64,000 nucleotides of DNA from Halictus rubicundus. Taxonomy: Eukaryota; Arthropoda; Insecta; Hymenoptera; Halictidae. The DNA lies in NCBI RefSeq assembly GCF_050948215.1, contig NC_135151.1:3450220-3514219 (forward strand), written 5' to 3'. Of this stretch, positions 10,473-22,530 are shown piece after piece (within the stretch, counting starts at the first letter, position 1; each line of letters opens with the position of its first letter). Made by a program: the position numbers and the translations under genes. The notes below the pieces were generated by a model. The model was not told the DNA's origin, did no database searches, and saw only the letters and a program-made list of their open reading frames with translations.

Positions 10473-11917
10473 ACGAGTACAGATAGGTTCAAGGAAATGC
10501 GTATACTTGAAGATTTAAATAGTGAAACAACACTAAACGTGACGTAATTTGCATTGCCTTTTAAAAATGACAAGACTGCGAGACATTGCACGATTACTTT
10601 TCGAAAATACAGTAATGGTCCCCGAAAACAGCTGTACAATCTGAAATCCGTCGTTTTGCCGATTGTTCTAGTGCTAATAGACTCGGTCGTGTCTCGAACA
10701 AGTTAGTCCTGTAACATTTTATAAATTTGTGGGCGCAACGAAATCATGCAACGGAATGTAGCGAACAAGTTTCCAGAATTTCAACTTCCGCGATCACCGG
10801 CGTAGAAAGGTAATATTTGCAGAAGGAGACGTAGCGAACGTTTTCTCGTGATAGAACGTTGCCCGGAAACCCCGAGAGACAATTTTCCGCATCTCGTTAT
10901 CCTCTCGCAGCTACCCAGAGTGTCGTCTTCCTATCGATCTCTCGCAGCCCTGAACCTCGAAAAGGCACTCGATCCGTCCCGTTTGCGATTCTCCTCGCCA
11001 TCCCATCGTTCACGTCGTCTCCCCCCGCACCCGCCATTAATCCTTAACGTTTTATTTCGCCGGGACTCTGCCCTTTTCGCAGCAGGATTTTCGACGGATT
11101 ACAGACAACTCCTTCTCCGCTCGTTAATTCCCCGAAATCCTTTAAATCGCGGCGCCCCACCTGCCCAACCTTTGCACCCGGAAGGAGACAGCGGTCTGAG
11201 AAAGACAGAAAGACGAGTGGAAGAGAGACGGAAGGAACAGGAGAAGAGAGAAGACACAATTTCCAAGCGCTGCCTCCGCCCACCCCCTTTTAATTAAGCA
11301 AGCAAACGAGCTTTCGACGATCACACGACTCACCGATAAACCCTTAACGATCAGCGGCTCCCTCAGATAGGATTCTCTCCCTTTGTGAAGCCCTTTGAGT
11401 CTGCTACGCCTTTTAATATTATTATTTTTCCGTCTACCATCGACGATCCGGTGTTACCCGGTCTCCGATAAATTTCCGGCCCGATCCGACAAGCTTCTTC
11501 AAGGGAATCGCACACTCCCTTCGCGGGAAATTGCGAATTTTTCGAAAACAAATCTCATTTTTCTACTGACCGTGCACGTGCACACAGAAAGGAAGACGTG
11601 GAAACTTTATAGGACGCCTCAACTAACTCTGTTACCGCCCACCCCCACCCCTCTCCTTAACTTTGTTATTCGCGCAGGTTCGACAAATTGCTCGAGGAAA
11701 AAGTTACGGTTCTTCGAAGAAATATTTTTCAAGATCTTATGAGTTCTACAATATTTTTAACATGGAATGACCATGGAAGAACTTTTTCATCGTTAAAAAG
11801 GTGAGGTCGAAAGTGATCCAACAATGTACCATAGCATGACCTTGCAATGACCTTGAGCCCAAAATTTAGCGAAAGAGAAGTCCATAAATCGGTGGGGTCG
11901 GTTGTTACGCTAATAAA
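10473..11917. other. unique DNA, no gene seen
   Basis: The 10,848-11,297 interval is open for 149 codons on the plus strand, but the peptide is low-complexity (S/R/P rich) and the reverse strand is open over part of it too. I see no recognised domain. Confidence 0.5.
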
Positions 11918-12105
11918 TAGACTGCGGATTTTATGCGTTTATGACAAAAATCAGTGGCTCTAATTTGAAACAGCAGGAAGACTAAAAGAATTGGAGATTT
12001 TCAGTGTAGTCTAGTAAAATTATTAAAGGAAAAAATCCCTTACTGGCTCCTGTTCCTTGCAAAGGATGCAGACAATTTTCACTTTGCATAAAGATCCACA
12101 GTCTA
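11918..12105. mobile_element. short hAT-like MITE (TAGACTGCGG ends)
   Basis: The left end TAGACTGCGGATTTTATGC is mirrored by GCATAAAGATCCACAGTCTA on the right. The flanking octamers CTAATAAA and ATAGTAAA agree at 6 of 8 positions, a decayed target duplication. Family assignment comes from the intact 8-bp duplication of the 43.4-kb copy. Non-coding. Confidence 0.7.
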
Positions 12106-12113
12106 ATAGTAAA

Positions 12114-12763
12114 TAATGTTAATAAATTGTGAATGGACTCTGTAGGAGGATGTGTCGGGCCAGGTTCCCAGCCAAAAATTGTTTCTATTGTCGTCCAATT
12201 TGCCAGCTGTTGGACAGTCGCGACACAGATTTTTGCAAGAGGTGTACCTAGAGGTCTACTCCTCTAGGAGTTCGATGCTAGCCGAAACTGGCTCGTCGAC
12301 CCATTTATATCCCTCCTACCTGGATAATCGTTGGATAACGGAGTTTCCTTGATCGGGGCGCAGCATCCGCACTGCGGATCCCTTGTTCAACGGCACGGAA
12401 GCAGAGAATCACGAGCAGACAGCTCCCGCGAATTGCGAGCCGCGAGGACGACGCTGACAGCGTCTGCCAGACACGCGAATTTTAATTGGTTGCTCGCACC
12501 GAGAACTGCGGGGGGCTTTCTTTGCCACGTTGCGCTTTCGGGAAGTGCAGCGAGCAAAATAAACGTTCCTACGGGTATGAACACGGGGTCCTCTGAACAC
12601 GTACTTGTCAACGTTCTCATTGGTCGAGCGATTTTCCGGTCGCTACACCGTTCCACCAATCTTAAGCTATTCCCACGCTACAGCAACATCGAGCAACTTT
12701 CTGTCGCCTCTGGTTGCCTCCGTCTTTGTTTACCGAATATAATGGAACCCCACTCCAGAAATA
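12114..12763. other. unique DNA, no gene seen
   Basis: A plus-strand open frame of 165 codons (12,331-12,828) runs into the following MITE, which argues against a real gene. No domain is recognisable. Confidence 0.5.
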
Positions 12764-13150
12764 CAGAGTGTCCCACGCAAATTGTTCACCCTGAATTACT
12801 TCTAGAATATGCAAAATGTTTTGTATAGAAATGTTGAATGGTTCGGTACATTATGTAATGCACATTTCTTTTTTGTAAGCGGAGACGTCTCGGAGATTTT
12901 AAGGTCACCTTGATTTCATTAACTATTAGAGAATTCGATACTCTATCGATTCACGGTACAAAAAGTAGGTCTTCCCGTTTAAAGAAATCAAGGTGATCTT
13001 GAAATCTTAGAAACGGTGTAGAATAGAATAGAATAATGTGTCCCTCCAAACAACTTTTACAACTTCTACAACTTTTGTTGTACAAAACATTTTCGTACAA
13101 CGCGTATTTCAGAAGTTATTCAGGGTGAACAAGTTGCGTGGGACACCCTG
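12764..13150. mobile_element. CAGGGTG-group TA-flanked fold-back MITE
   Basis: TA lies on both sides. The left end CAGAGTGTCCCACGCAA is mirrored by TTGCGTGGGACACCCTG. Both arms continue with GTTCACCCTGAAT/ATTCAGGGTGAAC, then diverge. An inner inverted pair (AAGGTCACCTTGATTTC / GAAATCAAGGTGATCTT) lies near the centre. It is 387 bp with no coding sequence. Confidence 0.88.
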
Positions 13151-13152
13151 TA

Positions 13153-13687
13153 CAACAAGGCGATAAGAGGCTAGAAAAAGCTGCTCCATGTGGCTTCAGC
13201 GACAGCTTTAAGCTCGACTATGAGAACGAAATGAAAGTTTTGAAGTTGAAGAATTTTTCGTGGACCGATGGGAGCCGCTATTGTAAATGTTAGATTCACG
13301 GAAGGCTTTATCGACTTATTTATTTTTGGCACGTTCTCGTCCGAGTGACCGATGCCGGTCGATTTCCCGGGGTCCACCATCCGCAGTGCGGATCATAGTG
13401 CGTCGCGAAGCGTGTCGCGATACCTAAAGCCTGTCATTTCGAGCCGGCTTTAATGGAACGCGAGTGCCGACGCCACAATGAGAGTACAGCCCCTGTCGGA
13501 TAGAACCGAGCCGATATCTCGACAAGCTCGAGACCGTCTACTGCACGCTGGTTCAGCGAATCTGGCATTGCAAAATTATTTTCGCTTCTACTTCTACTAA
13601 CTTTTACGGGCAAGTAAGTTAGAATCTTTAGCGCCACTTCTGAATACAAAAGTTCAAGTCAAGAATTGTCAACCATTCGATTCGTTT
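13153..13687. other. unique DNA, no gene seen
   Basis: No recognisable gene or repeat apart from the approach to the dispersed LTR-like repeat on the right. Confidence 0.5.
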
Positions 13688-13759
13688 TTGTTGAGGATAT
13701 GATAAGAGCGGAGTTGTTCCTGTCATAAAACACAGCCTTAGCGAATCAACGAACCTTAA

Positions 13760-13995
13760 CCCTTTGCACTCGAAGCTATTTTAACACCAAAACGAAACCT
13801 TTCTTCCGACCTGGAATATTTCCCTTCTATATATATTTCTTTTTCATGTTATACATACTAACATGGAGCAACTTACTCTCACAATACTGAAGTGTTTAGT
13901 GATTTATTGAATACAAACAAATTTAATAATGTAAAAAATATTTTGAATAATGATACAGCAATTTTTAGTGGCGCCTTATAGTCGAGTGCTAACGG
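13760..13995. mobile_element. TTAA-type MITE with CCCTTTGCACTCGA ends
   Basis: TTAA lies on both sides. The left end CCCTTTGCACTCGA is mirrored by TCGAGTGCTAACGG. It is 236 bp. Copy B of the host repeat at 63.76 kb reads CTTTAATATAAAAAC without the element, which is its empty site and confirms TTAA as the duplicated target. Confidence 0.92.
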
Positions 13996-14040
13996 TTAAT
14001 ATAAAAACTTGAAGCGGTGGACTTAGTACATATATATATA

Positions 14041-15067
14041 CAGGGTGGCCCACATAACTCTTAACAGCTGAATATCTCGGAAACTATGCCATCGATTTTA
14101 AAATTCTTGGTCTTTAATTGCATGGATCTGAAGGGCCTTTCTAATTACATCAATCTGAAGTGGCGCCCCCCTTTAAAGGGCGTCGAGATACCTTTATAAT
14201 TTTAAATAGAACCCCCTATAAAACGTTACATATTTAGATTCTACAGAAAAAAACAAGTCAATTTTGTCGGAAACATTTTTTTGTCGCTTTTTGTTGCAAG
14301 TTTACGAATAAGCAAAAGACACGAGCGCGTATACATAATTCCATAACGCTATTTCCCAGCGCTTCAAGTAAGTACATACCTACAGTCGGGGACGATATTA
14401 AGTGGACACTATTAAAAATTGCATAACTTTTTTAAAATTGGCCCAAATTACTTGTATTTTTTTTTTTTTTTGTAGATGTTAGTCCGACTAGTTTGCTAGG
14501 CAAGGATTAAACAAACATTTCTTTACATTGCAATTGGTTGAAATGATAAAAAAATGAGAAAAGTGATGATAGAAAAGTTGAAAAATCATCATATTTTCAT
14601 TTCTTTATCATTCCAACCAATTGCAATCTAAAGAAATTTTTGTTTACTCATTGTCTAGCAAACTAGTCGGTCTAACATCTAAAAAAAAAAAAAAAAATTC
14701 AAGTCATTTGGACCAATCTTAAAAAAGTTAGGCGATTTTTCATAGTGTCCACTTAATATCGTACCCGACTGTACAAGTCGAAACTTCAAACTGTTATATC
14801 TCATTATGGAAACATCTGACAAAAAATGTTTCAGACAAAATTTACTTGTTTTTTCCTATAGAATCTAAATATGTAACATTTTATAGAGGGTTCTATTTAA
14901 AATTATAAAGGTACACCGGCCCCCCTTTAAGGGAAACGGGGGCGCCACTCCACGCTTATGTAATTAGAAAGGCCCTTCAGATTCATGCAATTTAAGACCA
15001 AGAACTTTAAAATCGATGGCATAGTTTTCGAGACATTGAGTTGTTAAGAGTTATGTGGGCCACCCTG
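14041..15067. mobile_element. CAGGGTG-group fold-back element carrying a nested element
   Basis: TA-flanked; ends CAGGGTGGCCCACATAACTC and its complement at the right. The arms are at least 260 bp and include mirrored blocks around GAAGGGCCTTTCTAATTACAT and ATCGATTTTAAA. It is 1,027 bp in total, of which about 380 bp is a second element at the centre. No transposase sequence remains. Confidence 0.92.
14393..14771. mobile_element. nested TA-flanked fold-back MITE (CAGTCGGG ends)
   Basis: It is inserted at TA in the middle of the larger fold-back element. The ends CAGTCGGGGACGATATTAAG and CTTAATATCGTACCCGACTG are mirrored, and the arms run almost to the centre (AATTGCAATC/CAATTGG blocks). It carries mirrored poly-T and poly-A runs of about 15-17 bases. 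379 bp. Confidence 0.9.
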
Positions 15068-15293
15068 TATATACCAGGTAAACCGACCCTTTTGTCGAAC
15101 TGACTCTGGACGGACGTGCAACTCGCATCTTCCCTATTCCCGTCTCGTGCCGATCGCCATTTTGACTCCCGATCGTCATTCCGACTTATAACCTACACTG
15201 CACTGGACTTTTCCCAATTGTTACATTGTAACAGGCAAAGCGACGCCGACGCCCCGAAATTCCTGGATGTGAGTTTTACTTACAATTTCACTA

Positions 15294-15330
15294 CAGTGAT
15301 TTCTCTATATATGTCGTCAAGGCCAGTGTA
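15294..15330. mobile_element. pogo-like MITE, solo left end
   Basis: TA is followed by CAGTGATTTCTCTATATATG and the TCAAGGCC word, then similarity stops. No right end is nearby, so this is a truncated copy. Confidence 0.75.
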
Positions 15331-16950
15331 TTTATTTTCAACAGTTTTTCGAACAGTGACGAATAAAATTTGCGATTGAAACCTGTGAGTGCATTATTCA
15401 CTGACGGTTCATCATTATACTTGACGGTTCTCTTCTATCTTCGGGGCAATTCTGATGATTGAATTTATTTAAGGCGCGTGTAGACTAATGAGGTGTTCCC
15501 TTTTGCTCGTTTTTGAATTCACGGCTGCGCCTGGCGAATCGTTTTAGCGAGCAAAAACCTGGGAACTTGGTTCCCCATGATTCGGTCCGGCGTAATGGCT
15601 GCATCGGCCTTTCCCTCTGAAAAAGGCTGTAGAGCCGCGCGTTAGGGGCGCGAGCGAGCATTATATTGGCACGCACGACACGGCTAATGCAATTACGTAT
15701 AACGAAGTAGCCCGGCTCTGTGCTAATTAATGGTAGTCGTGGCGTGTCGCTACCTAGTCGTCGCGCGACGATCGTCCCGGCCAGATATCGTTTAAGTCCG
15801 TGTCACGTGTGCGCCTCGCTTAGTGGCGATGCTGCAAAATATTCGCAAATTCGATTGTCCGTTCTGATTCAGTTTTGTAATGTACTTTGTCTGGAATTTT
15901 GCTCAAACCTGTGGACAACGCGAAATACTCACGAAATTTCTTACACGCTCGTTTCTTTATACTGAGAGATTAGAAAAATCTGGTAGGCTCTGCGACACAA
16001 TTATGTTCATATTTTAATGCGTATTGCAATTCGTTTACCTAGACTGTATATGCATGGACAAAAGTGGCAAGTGCCAATGTCAAATAAAAATGCAAATATA
16101 ATTGAACTCTTTCTATTTGACAGCAAAAATAAGCACTTCGTGTGCAAACAGGATTTACGAAATATTTATAATTGATATTGAATGTAATTTATTGACACAT
16201 TTGTTGCGAAGGATTGGAATTTAGGATTAATTATAATTTCCCAAGGTGATTTCAAGGAGCATAAAATTTCTATCGTTCCGAAAAGATCTGAACGAGTTTC
16301 GAACACATAAAGCTAATATTCCCGTCCAGTTTTCTCTACTTTGCATTTCACGGAGATCATGTTTGCTCTAAATGCGTGCACGCGATCTAATCCCAACGAT
16401 CTAATCGCAGCTTAAGATAAGACACGAACCTGCCGTGTTAATTCATGAATAATTAATAGACAGCGCATTTTATGCCAGTTCAGAAGAAAAAAAAAAGAAA
16501 TAAATGTATATGTATCTCCCACGTATCTAGAAATGCATGCAGGCAAATTTAATTATGCAGAAAAAACCGCAGTCTGACGGATCGCGTCGATTTCGAAAAT
16601 TCAACGAGCGATTCGAGGGCTGCTGTCGATAGTGCCAGGTTCGAGTTTATCGTACGCGGCGCGCCGGTTCAATGTCGAGATAATTTAAGATCTCGGTGAT
16701 CGGGCTATTAGAGTTATGGTAGGCTTTATGGTCGGCAATTATTATCAATTTTTTGAAACGATACCGCTCCGCCAATAAAGATCGCGATACGTTGCGTGCT
16801 GTTCGCAAGTGTCCACCGATTAAATTCATTACGCGCAAACGTTTAAACCCTCGACTAAACTTTCCGAAAGTCGAAAATGCATTTTGCCTTTCGTGCACGC
16901 AATTTTCTCTTGCAAACCTGTTTAAAAATTTATTTTAACATCTGGAACGA
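15331..16950. other. unique DNA, no gene seen
   Basis: AT-rich from about 15,960 to 16,560. Otherwise unremarkable, with no coding signature. Confidence 0.5.
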
Positions 16951-17117
16951 CGTATATATATCGCCAAGGCCTGGGTGATAAACGTCGCGGAATTATCCCC
17001 ACTATCGCGGGGTATACCCGCGAGGAGTGTAAACATAACACGGCTCGAGTTATGTCTTCTAGACGATACACGACGCAGACAAGACCCGTGTTGTTGACAT
17101 ATATCGAGAATTCACTG
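16951..17117. mobile_element. pogo-like MITE, left end truncated
   Basis: The interior GCCAAGGCCTGG and GGAATTATCCCCACTATCGC words and the right end CGAGAATTCACTG followed by TA are intact. The first 13 bases of the left terminal repeat are missing. Confidence 0.85.
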
Positions 17118-17188
17118 TAGTTGGAAATATTACTGTGGTAGGTATACATTGTTCAAAGGTAATGTAATGGATTTGTTGGAATATTTAA

Positions 17189-17291
17189 CACTAAACCTAC
17201 CACGGTCAAATCACCGGTGTTCTATTTCACAATTATTGAAATTATAAAAACGTTTTCATAAGAAAATAGAATAATGAAAATCGTACAAAGT
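17189..17291. mobile_element. TTAA-type MITE (CACTAAACCTACCACGG ends), truncated
   Basis: TTAA is followed by CACTAAACCTACCACGGTCA, the end shared with the 40.46-kb copy. The interior TTCACAATTATTGAAA matches that copy too. It runs into another member of the same family at a second TTAA, so its own right end is lost. Confidence 0.75.
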
Positions 17292-17295
17292 TTAA

Positions 17296-17909
17296 CACTG
17301 AACCTACCAACACTTCTGGCCAAAATGACCAGTCCATAAAAAAGTTATTGTTAATACATTAAACGTAGATAATAGTCAATTTGTTGCTGAATGAATTAGT
17401 AGACGAACAACTTCCATAAAATGGCGATACAAATTTATTTTCATATAATCTCAATTATACAAAAAATACTGCGATGCTCTCTCCTCGATTTACAAAATTG
17501 TACTGTGTCGTCCACCTTTGCGGTTTGGATGCATTTGCCGTGAAACAGTATTATCAACCATGCACGTGCGTAACTTGATAGCGTGTCATTCAATAAGGCG
17601 ACTCATTTATTTTGAGTTGACCATGCCACATTGAGAATAGTCTTTCTGTTATACTGATTGTTTAGGTTTAGAATAGTAAATACCATATTATTAGTAGGAC
17701 GAGATACATATATTTCTTGGTAAAGAAAATAAAACGAGAAATAAATACTGAAAAATACATTTATACATAATGTATTATACGTATGTATTTAAAAATACAT
17801 ACTTTAAGAAAAGTCGTAAAGATAAATAGCAATGTGATAATGTTGTGTGTGCCAAATTGTACGCAGAAGTTTGAAAAGGTCAATTTGACCGACCGTGATA
17901 GGTTTAGTG
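17296..17909. mobile_element. TTAA-type MITE (CACT-AACCTACCA ends), longer member
   Basis: TTAA lies on both sides. The left end CACTGAACCTACCA is mirrored by TGATAGGTTTAGTG. Just inside each end, GGCCAAAATGACC and GGTCAATTTGACC give a matching inner inverted pair. 614 bp, without a recognisable open frame. Confidence 0.85.
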
Positions 17910-17913
17910 TTAA

Positions 17914-18679
17914 ATAAATTCAATCTTCTCCCTCCTATAAGACGTTTCACTTTTATATGTTTGTAACTGAAGGGGCAGTATTTCTAAACGATTTTCCATG
18001 TGATACTTTTATCAGTCGCAGTGGAAATGAGCTGTAGCAGCTTCAGATACCGCTACGAGGGGAAGGGCGATGCACCGTCCCCGAGAATGAGCTTAATGCT
18101 CAACCTAATAATCGTGCGTTAAGGGGTTAATTAAACTCACAGTGAAACGGGCGCGTCCGCGCGAAGGTAACTCGTCGGCGTGAGATTGATGTTTAATACG
18201 GTCCTCGAAAGAGAGAGAGAGGGGGGTGGGGGAGTGGGGAGAAAGTTCCAGGACTCGTCGACAGGACCCTCGACTCCTGGCAAAGAGGACCCTCCCAGCG
18301 CTGCAACCCCTCGATGGAGTAATTTTTAATTGCTACTCCGGGAACACGCGCCCTCTCCGGAGCCGGCCCTGTTCTGGACCAGACTATTGATCTTACGGAG
18401 GGTGGCAGGGAGGGTTGGAGGGAGACAGTGATGGAGCGAGAGCAGCGGAAGAAGTAAGGGCTGCGTTATTAACGTCGCGAGGCTAGCTGCCCAAGCGAAA
18501 TTAGGCAACCTCCCCCGAAAACCAGGTGCTTAAGCTGCGTCAATGACGGTCTGCCAGCCTGTGAAACGTGCACAACCTCCTCCGGTACCCACGAGATACC
18601 AAGGACGAGGGTAGTCGCTAATCGAAGGGTCGCAGTCCTGAACTATGAATATCCAGCAAAGTGCCGTTTGTTGCTCGAT
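17914..18679. other. mostly unique DNA
   Basis: Holds a 40-60 bp relic of the 6.4-kb flanking repeat at its left, and the word GTGCGTTAAGGGGTTAA at about 18,114-18,130. The latter looks like a solo end of a TTAA-type MITE, but I cannot find its partner. No gene seen. Confidence 0.5.
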
Positions 18680-19250
18680 CGATCGCTGAATCGATTATCG
18701 GGGAACTGTGAACACTGTTGTTGATCGATGTGCTTCCCATTGACTCTTTGCGATGCCAAAGCGGTTCAGGATGAATGAAGCTGATGGACTATGTCGAGAG
18801 GAGTTAATGTCTTCCTTATTATCTTCGTTAAACGCTGTGGAGCAACGATGCCCTCAAGAATCTCTTCAAGAAATTCGAAATGAAAAATTTAGCTCCATTC
18901 ATTATCGACGAACTATGAAATCGCTGTTGCGCAATGCTGAATAAGTTCAGGACGAATGTCTAAAGCTAGTACAGAGGATCGTCATTCTTATTGTCTCCGA
19001 TAAAGACTAAATCTCACAGAAAATCTCGTTGAAATGATTATCGAGGAAGTATGAAGACGCTGTTGCCGATCGGGACAGTTTCAACTGCGCAATTGGATTT
19101 TGCGAGGCTCGAGCAGTTCGAAATGAACGTCCGAAGCCAATAGGGAGAACTTCAGGTCCTCCTTATTATCTTCAGCGGGGACAAAAGAGGATCGATGCGT
19201 CTTCGAGAAACTCCAGCCCAATCGATTGTCGAGGGCCTGTTAGATTGGTG
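18680..19250. repeat. degenerate tandem repeat, about 180-bp unit, three copies
   Basis: TTCAGGATGAATG, TTCAGGACGAATG and TTCGAAATGAACG mark successive units near 18,762, 18,946 and 19,118. ATTATCG-GGAA-TATGAA and TCCTTATTATCTTC words recur in phase. Old and diverged. Confidence 0.7.
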
Positions 19251-20045
19251 TCACTGATATTGTTTCTTAAATGAATGAAGGCTAGAAACGCATCTTGAAT
19301 AAATCCCAGGTGAAAAATGCGGTTGGGCTGCTGCACGTTGGAGGCGGGACGACGGGTGCACTTTGTCGGAGCCTCGAAAAATCAGAGCCGACAACCTGCC
19401 TGCTAGTTTTCCGATTCGGTCAGTCGGTCTTTGATCCTGTCCCGCCGCCGATGCACTCCTGGATGAATCGTCGTGGCCCGCTCGCGACGCGATCGCAAAC
19501 AAACCACCACGCGACGGATAACTCGCAGCAGCTCGGGGTCCTCGATCCTAGCCCTTTTACCGCAGGTACAATCTCCGTGGCGCGCTTTACCTTCCCCGTC
19601 GGTGGAGGTTTGGATCAACGGGGGAGTAGAAGAAAACCCGTGGTACAGCAAAAAAGAAAAATGTATAGAACCAAGAGAGAAAGGGTAACGGGCCGCCGTT
19701 GTCGTTGGCCGTTCCTCGGACGCTTTAGCTCGTTAGAGCGGAAGGGATCCGTGCTGACAGACCCTCGGAATCCGAGACGACAGTGTCCGTCGGACCGGAT
19801 TCCTGGTTATACCCGACGATGTTCGATCTCTCGAAAGCCCGTCGATCGAACGAGCGAGAGACGGAACTTTGAACCGCGTGGGTCGCGGGGCAGGAATTAG
19901 ATGACAATGTTTATCAGCAGCAACTTATGCGTCTTTTGGACGATGTGGTTTTAAGGGAAATTGGTATTCGATGGCCAGACGCCGCTTGTTGGATCTCGAG
20001 ACAGGGATCCCAAGTTTTTGGCCGGTTTACCTCGGTCAATCTCTT
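19251..20045. other. unique GC-rich DNA, no gene called
   Basis: A plus-strand open frame at 19,295-19,900 is 201 codons. The reverse strand is also open over part of it, and the peptide (many R, S, P, G) shows no domain. GC-rich sequence favours chance frames of this length. Confidence 0.45.
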
Positions 20046-20150
20046 GAGAAAATTCTGAAAAAAATCTAACAGGTTGCCATCATCGAGGTATATATTAGGG
20101 AATTTTTTCCAATTTTTCTGATGCCGATTCCAGGCACAGCACCTTCGAAC
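20046..20150. repeat. dispersed repeat, copy 1 of 2
   Basis: The block AAATTCT-GAAAAAAATCT, GTATATATTA, GAATTTTTTC-AATTTTTC and CAGGCACAGCA-CT is shared with 27,998-28,098 at about 80% by eye. No terminal repeats seen; class unknown. Confidence 0.75.
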
Positions 20151-21424
20151 CGCGAAGGATTTATCATGGGTTGGCCCCAACAAGCTTCAATGACACTGAC
20201 AAGGGACATTTGTTAAGCATAACACACAGATTTTAGTGAAATTGGTATAGCGAATGAGAATCTGGAGTCTAGATCTGGAGGATAAGAACAAATTTCAAGG
20301 TTGAAGAATTGCGTCTTCTACCTCTGACTGAGGCCACTGTCCCATAGCAATCTCAGCCCCCAATAACTCTCTCTAGGGCTCGTATCCTCGGAATTTTAGC
20401 TCTCGATATTCCTCAGAATCTGGAGCTCAGAGAACCTAAGAACTGTCCTCTGCAGTGTCAAAGACCTTCGGCTACCTTCTATGTCCCCCAATTTAAAATC
20501 CTCGGAGAATCCGTGCCAATTAGGCTCGCGGAACCTGCGTGATCGACCTGTGTCAAGTGGCTCGAACGGTTTAAAGGAATCATCTAACTTTTCCGAAGCC
20601 TCTGTGGAAGCCAAAGCCTGATGTAGAATTATCTTGACTTGCTCGAAGCTGAGCAAGCCAGGCCAGGCCGAGCCATGGAGTTTCAATTAGATCTGGTCAT
20701 AATAATGCTCGATCCCGACCGGGCCTGGCCGGCTTGGCGGCATGGCGGCCGATGGTTGATGACCCTCCTGGACCCCAGAGGAGATATCCACCCCGAAGGG
20801 TTCAGGTCTTTTCTTCCACCTTCGTGATACCGAGTTGTTAGTCACGGCGTTTCCGGGTTGCAGAACGAGATTCTTTCTACCGATCACGACGTGTCACGCC
20901 ACGGTCTCTCGTGTCTCCGTCTCCGTCTACGTTTGCCTCTCCTCTCCCTCTCTCTCTCTCTCTCTCTCTTTCTGTCCATCCTTCTCTCTTGCACTCGCGA
21001 TCTAGTCCCTTCTCTTTCTCATTCTTCTCTATTCCAGGCCGTAGCCGTGTCCCGTCGCCTCGGGTTCCGTCCAGACACCATCGTCCACTGCACGAGAAAC
21101 CGACGGACACAGGCTAGACTTAATCGCGATGATTCATCGGCGAACACGGTCCTTTCGATTCGTTTTCCTTCAAATACCCGTAATTTTACGCCATCCTTAT
21201 TCTTAGCTCGAGAGAAGCCTCTTAAAAGATCATCTTTTATTTCTATCCAGCGCTGCATCATTCACTTCCGTGCAACTATCGCGCGTTTAATTTCTCGATT
21301 AGCTTAGAGGCATACCTGCATTTTCTTTATTACTCTATTAACATCGTATCCGTTGAATGTAATATTCGGTACAGCCCCCCCCCCCCCCACCTCCCCCTGC
21401 GTTCGCGAATAATTTACAATACTA
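20151..21424. other. unique DNA, no gene seen
   Basis: Contains a short TC microsatellite at about 20,944-20,970 and a run of 14 C near 21,376-21,389 just before the 115-bp array. Open frames through the TC tract are artefacts. Confidence 0.5.
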
Positions 21425-22530
21425 TTTTTACTTTTTACGTGCCAAATATTTACTTTGCATCGGGGTTGTTTCTATTCTATAGTCTCCTGATTAGGCACAC
21501 TTCTTCTCCCCCGCGACGCGAATATAATTGACCGAAGCTGTTCTTTTCTTTGCGTGAAAAATATTTGTTTTGCATCGGGGTTGTTTCAATTCCGAAGTCT
21601 CCTGATTAGGCACAGTTTTTCGCCCCCGCGACGCGAATATAATTGTCCGCAGCTCTTTTATTTTTTGCGTGCCAAATATTCGCTTTGCATCGGGGTGGTT
21701 TCAATTCCAAAGTCTCCTGATTAGGCACACTTCTTCTCCCCCGCGACGCGAATATAATTGACCGAAGCTGTTCTTTTCTTTGCGTGCCAAATATTTGCTT
21801 TGCATCGAGATAATTTCAATTCCAAAGTCTCCTGATTAGGCACACTTCTTCTCCCCCGCGATTCGAAAATAATTGACCGCAGCTCTTTTATTTTTTGCGT
21901 GCCAAATATTTGCTTTGCATCGAGATGATTTCAATTCCGAAGTCTCCTGCTTAGGCACAATTCTCCCCCGCGACGCGAATATAATTGATCGAAGCTCATT
22001 TATTTTTACGTACTAAATGATTGCTTTGTGTCGAAATGGTTTAAATTCCAAAGTCTCCTGATTATGCACAGTTTTTCTCCCCCGCGACCTGAATATAATC
22101 GACCGAAGCTCTTTTTTTCTTTGCGTGCCAAATATTTGCTTCGCGTCGAGATGGTTTCAAATGCGAAGTCTCTTGATTAGGCACACTTCTTCTCCCCTGC
22201 GACTCGAATATAATTGACCGAAGCTGTTTTTTCCTTAGCGTGCCAAATATTTGCTTTGCCTCGAGATGGTTTCAAATCCGAAGTCTCTTGATTAGGCACA
22301 CTTCTTCTCCCCGGCGACTCGAATATAATTGACCGCAGCTCTTTTATTTTTTGCGTGCCAAATATTCGCTTTGCATCGGGGTGGTTTCAATCCCGAAGTC
22401 TCCTGATTAGGCACGGTTTTTCTCCCCCGCGATTCGAATAAAATTGACCGAAGCTCTTTTATTTTTACGTGACAAATATTTGCTTTGCGCCCGGGTGGTT
22501 TCAATCCCGAAGTCTTCCGATTACTTCTTA
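21425..22530. repeat. 115-bp tandem array, about nine copies
   Basis: The landmark CGAATATAATTGACCGAAGC or close variants falls near 21,520, 21,635, 21,750, 21,865, 21,977, 22,091, 22,206, 22,321 and 22,435, a period of 112-115 bp. Each unit has TGCCAAATATTTGCTTTGCAT, TCCTGATTAGGCACA and TCTCCCCCGCGAC words. Copies are about 85-95% alike by eye. Alternate units resemble each other (CTTCTTCTCCCC against TTTTTC-CCCC), which suggests higher-order dimers. No coding capacity. Confidence 0.95.

Larger units (their letters stand above)
13688..15215. repeat. dispersed LTR-like repeat, copy A, split by two insertions
   Basis: Host-repeat sequence is present at about 13,688-13,755, 13,996-14,040 and 15,068-15,215. 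It aligns with the copy at 63,696-64,000, sharing GAGGATATGATA, CATAAA-CACAGC, ATATAAAAAC, ACCAGGTA-type, GGACGTGCA and GATCGTCATT words. It starts TGTTGAGG and an AATAAA lies downstream at about 15,362, so an LTR is possible. I cannot define its right end, and no primer site or pol sequence is present. Confidence 0.6.

Noticed and set aside
18114..18130. GTGCGTTAAGGGGTTAA as a MITE end
   Set aside because: It matches the end of the 26.4-kb TTAA element, but no opposite end could be found, so no element was called.
19295..19900. 201-codon plus-strand open frame
   Set aside because: Longest unexplained forward frame, but the peptide is unrecognisable and overlapping frames are open on the other strand.
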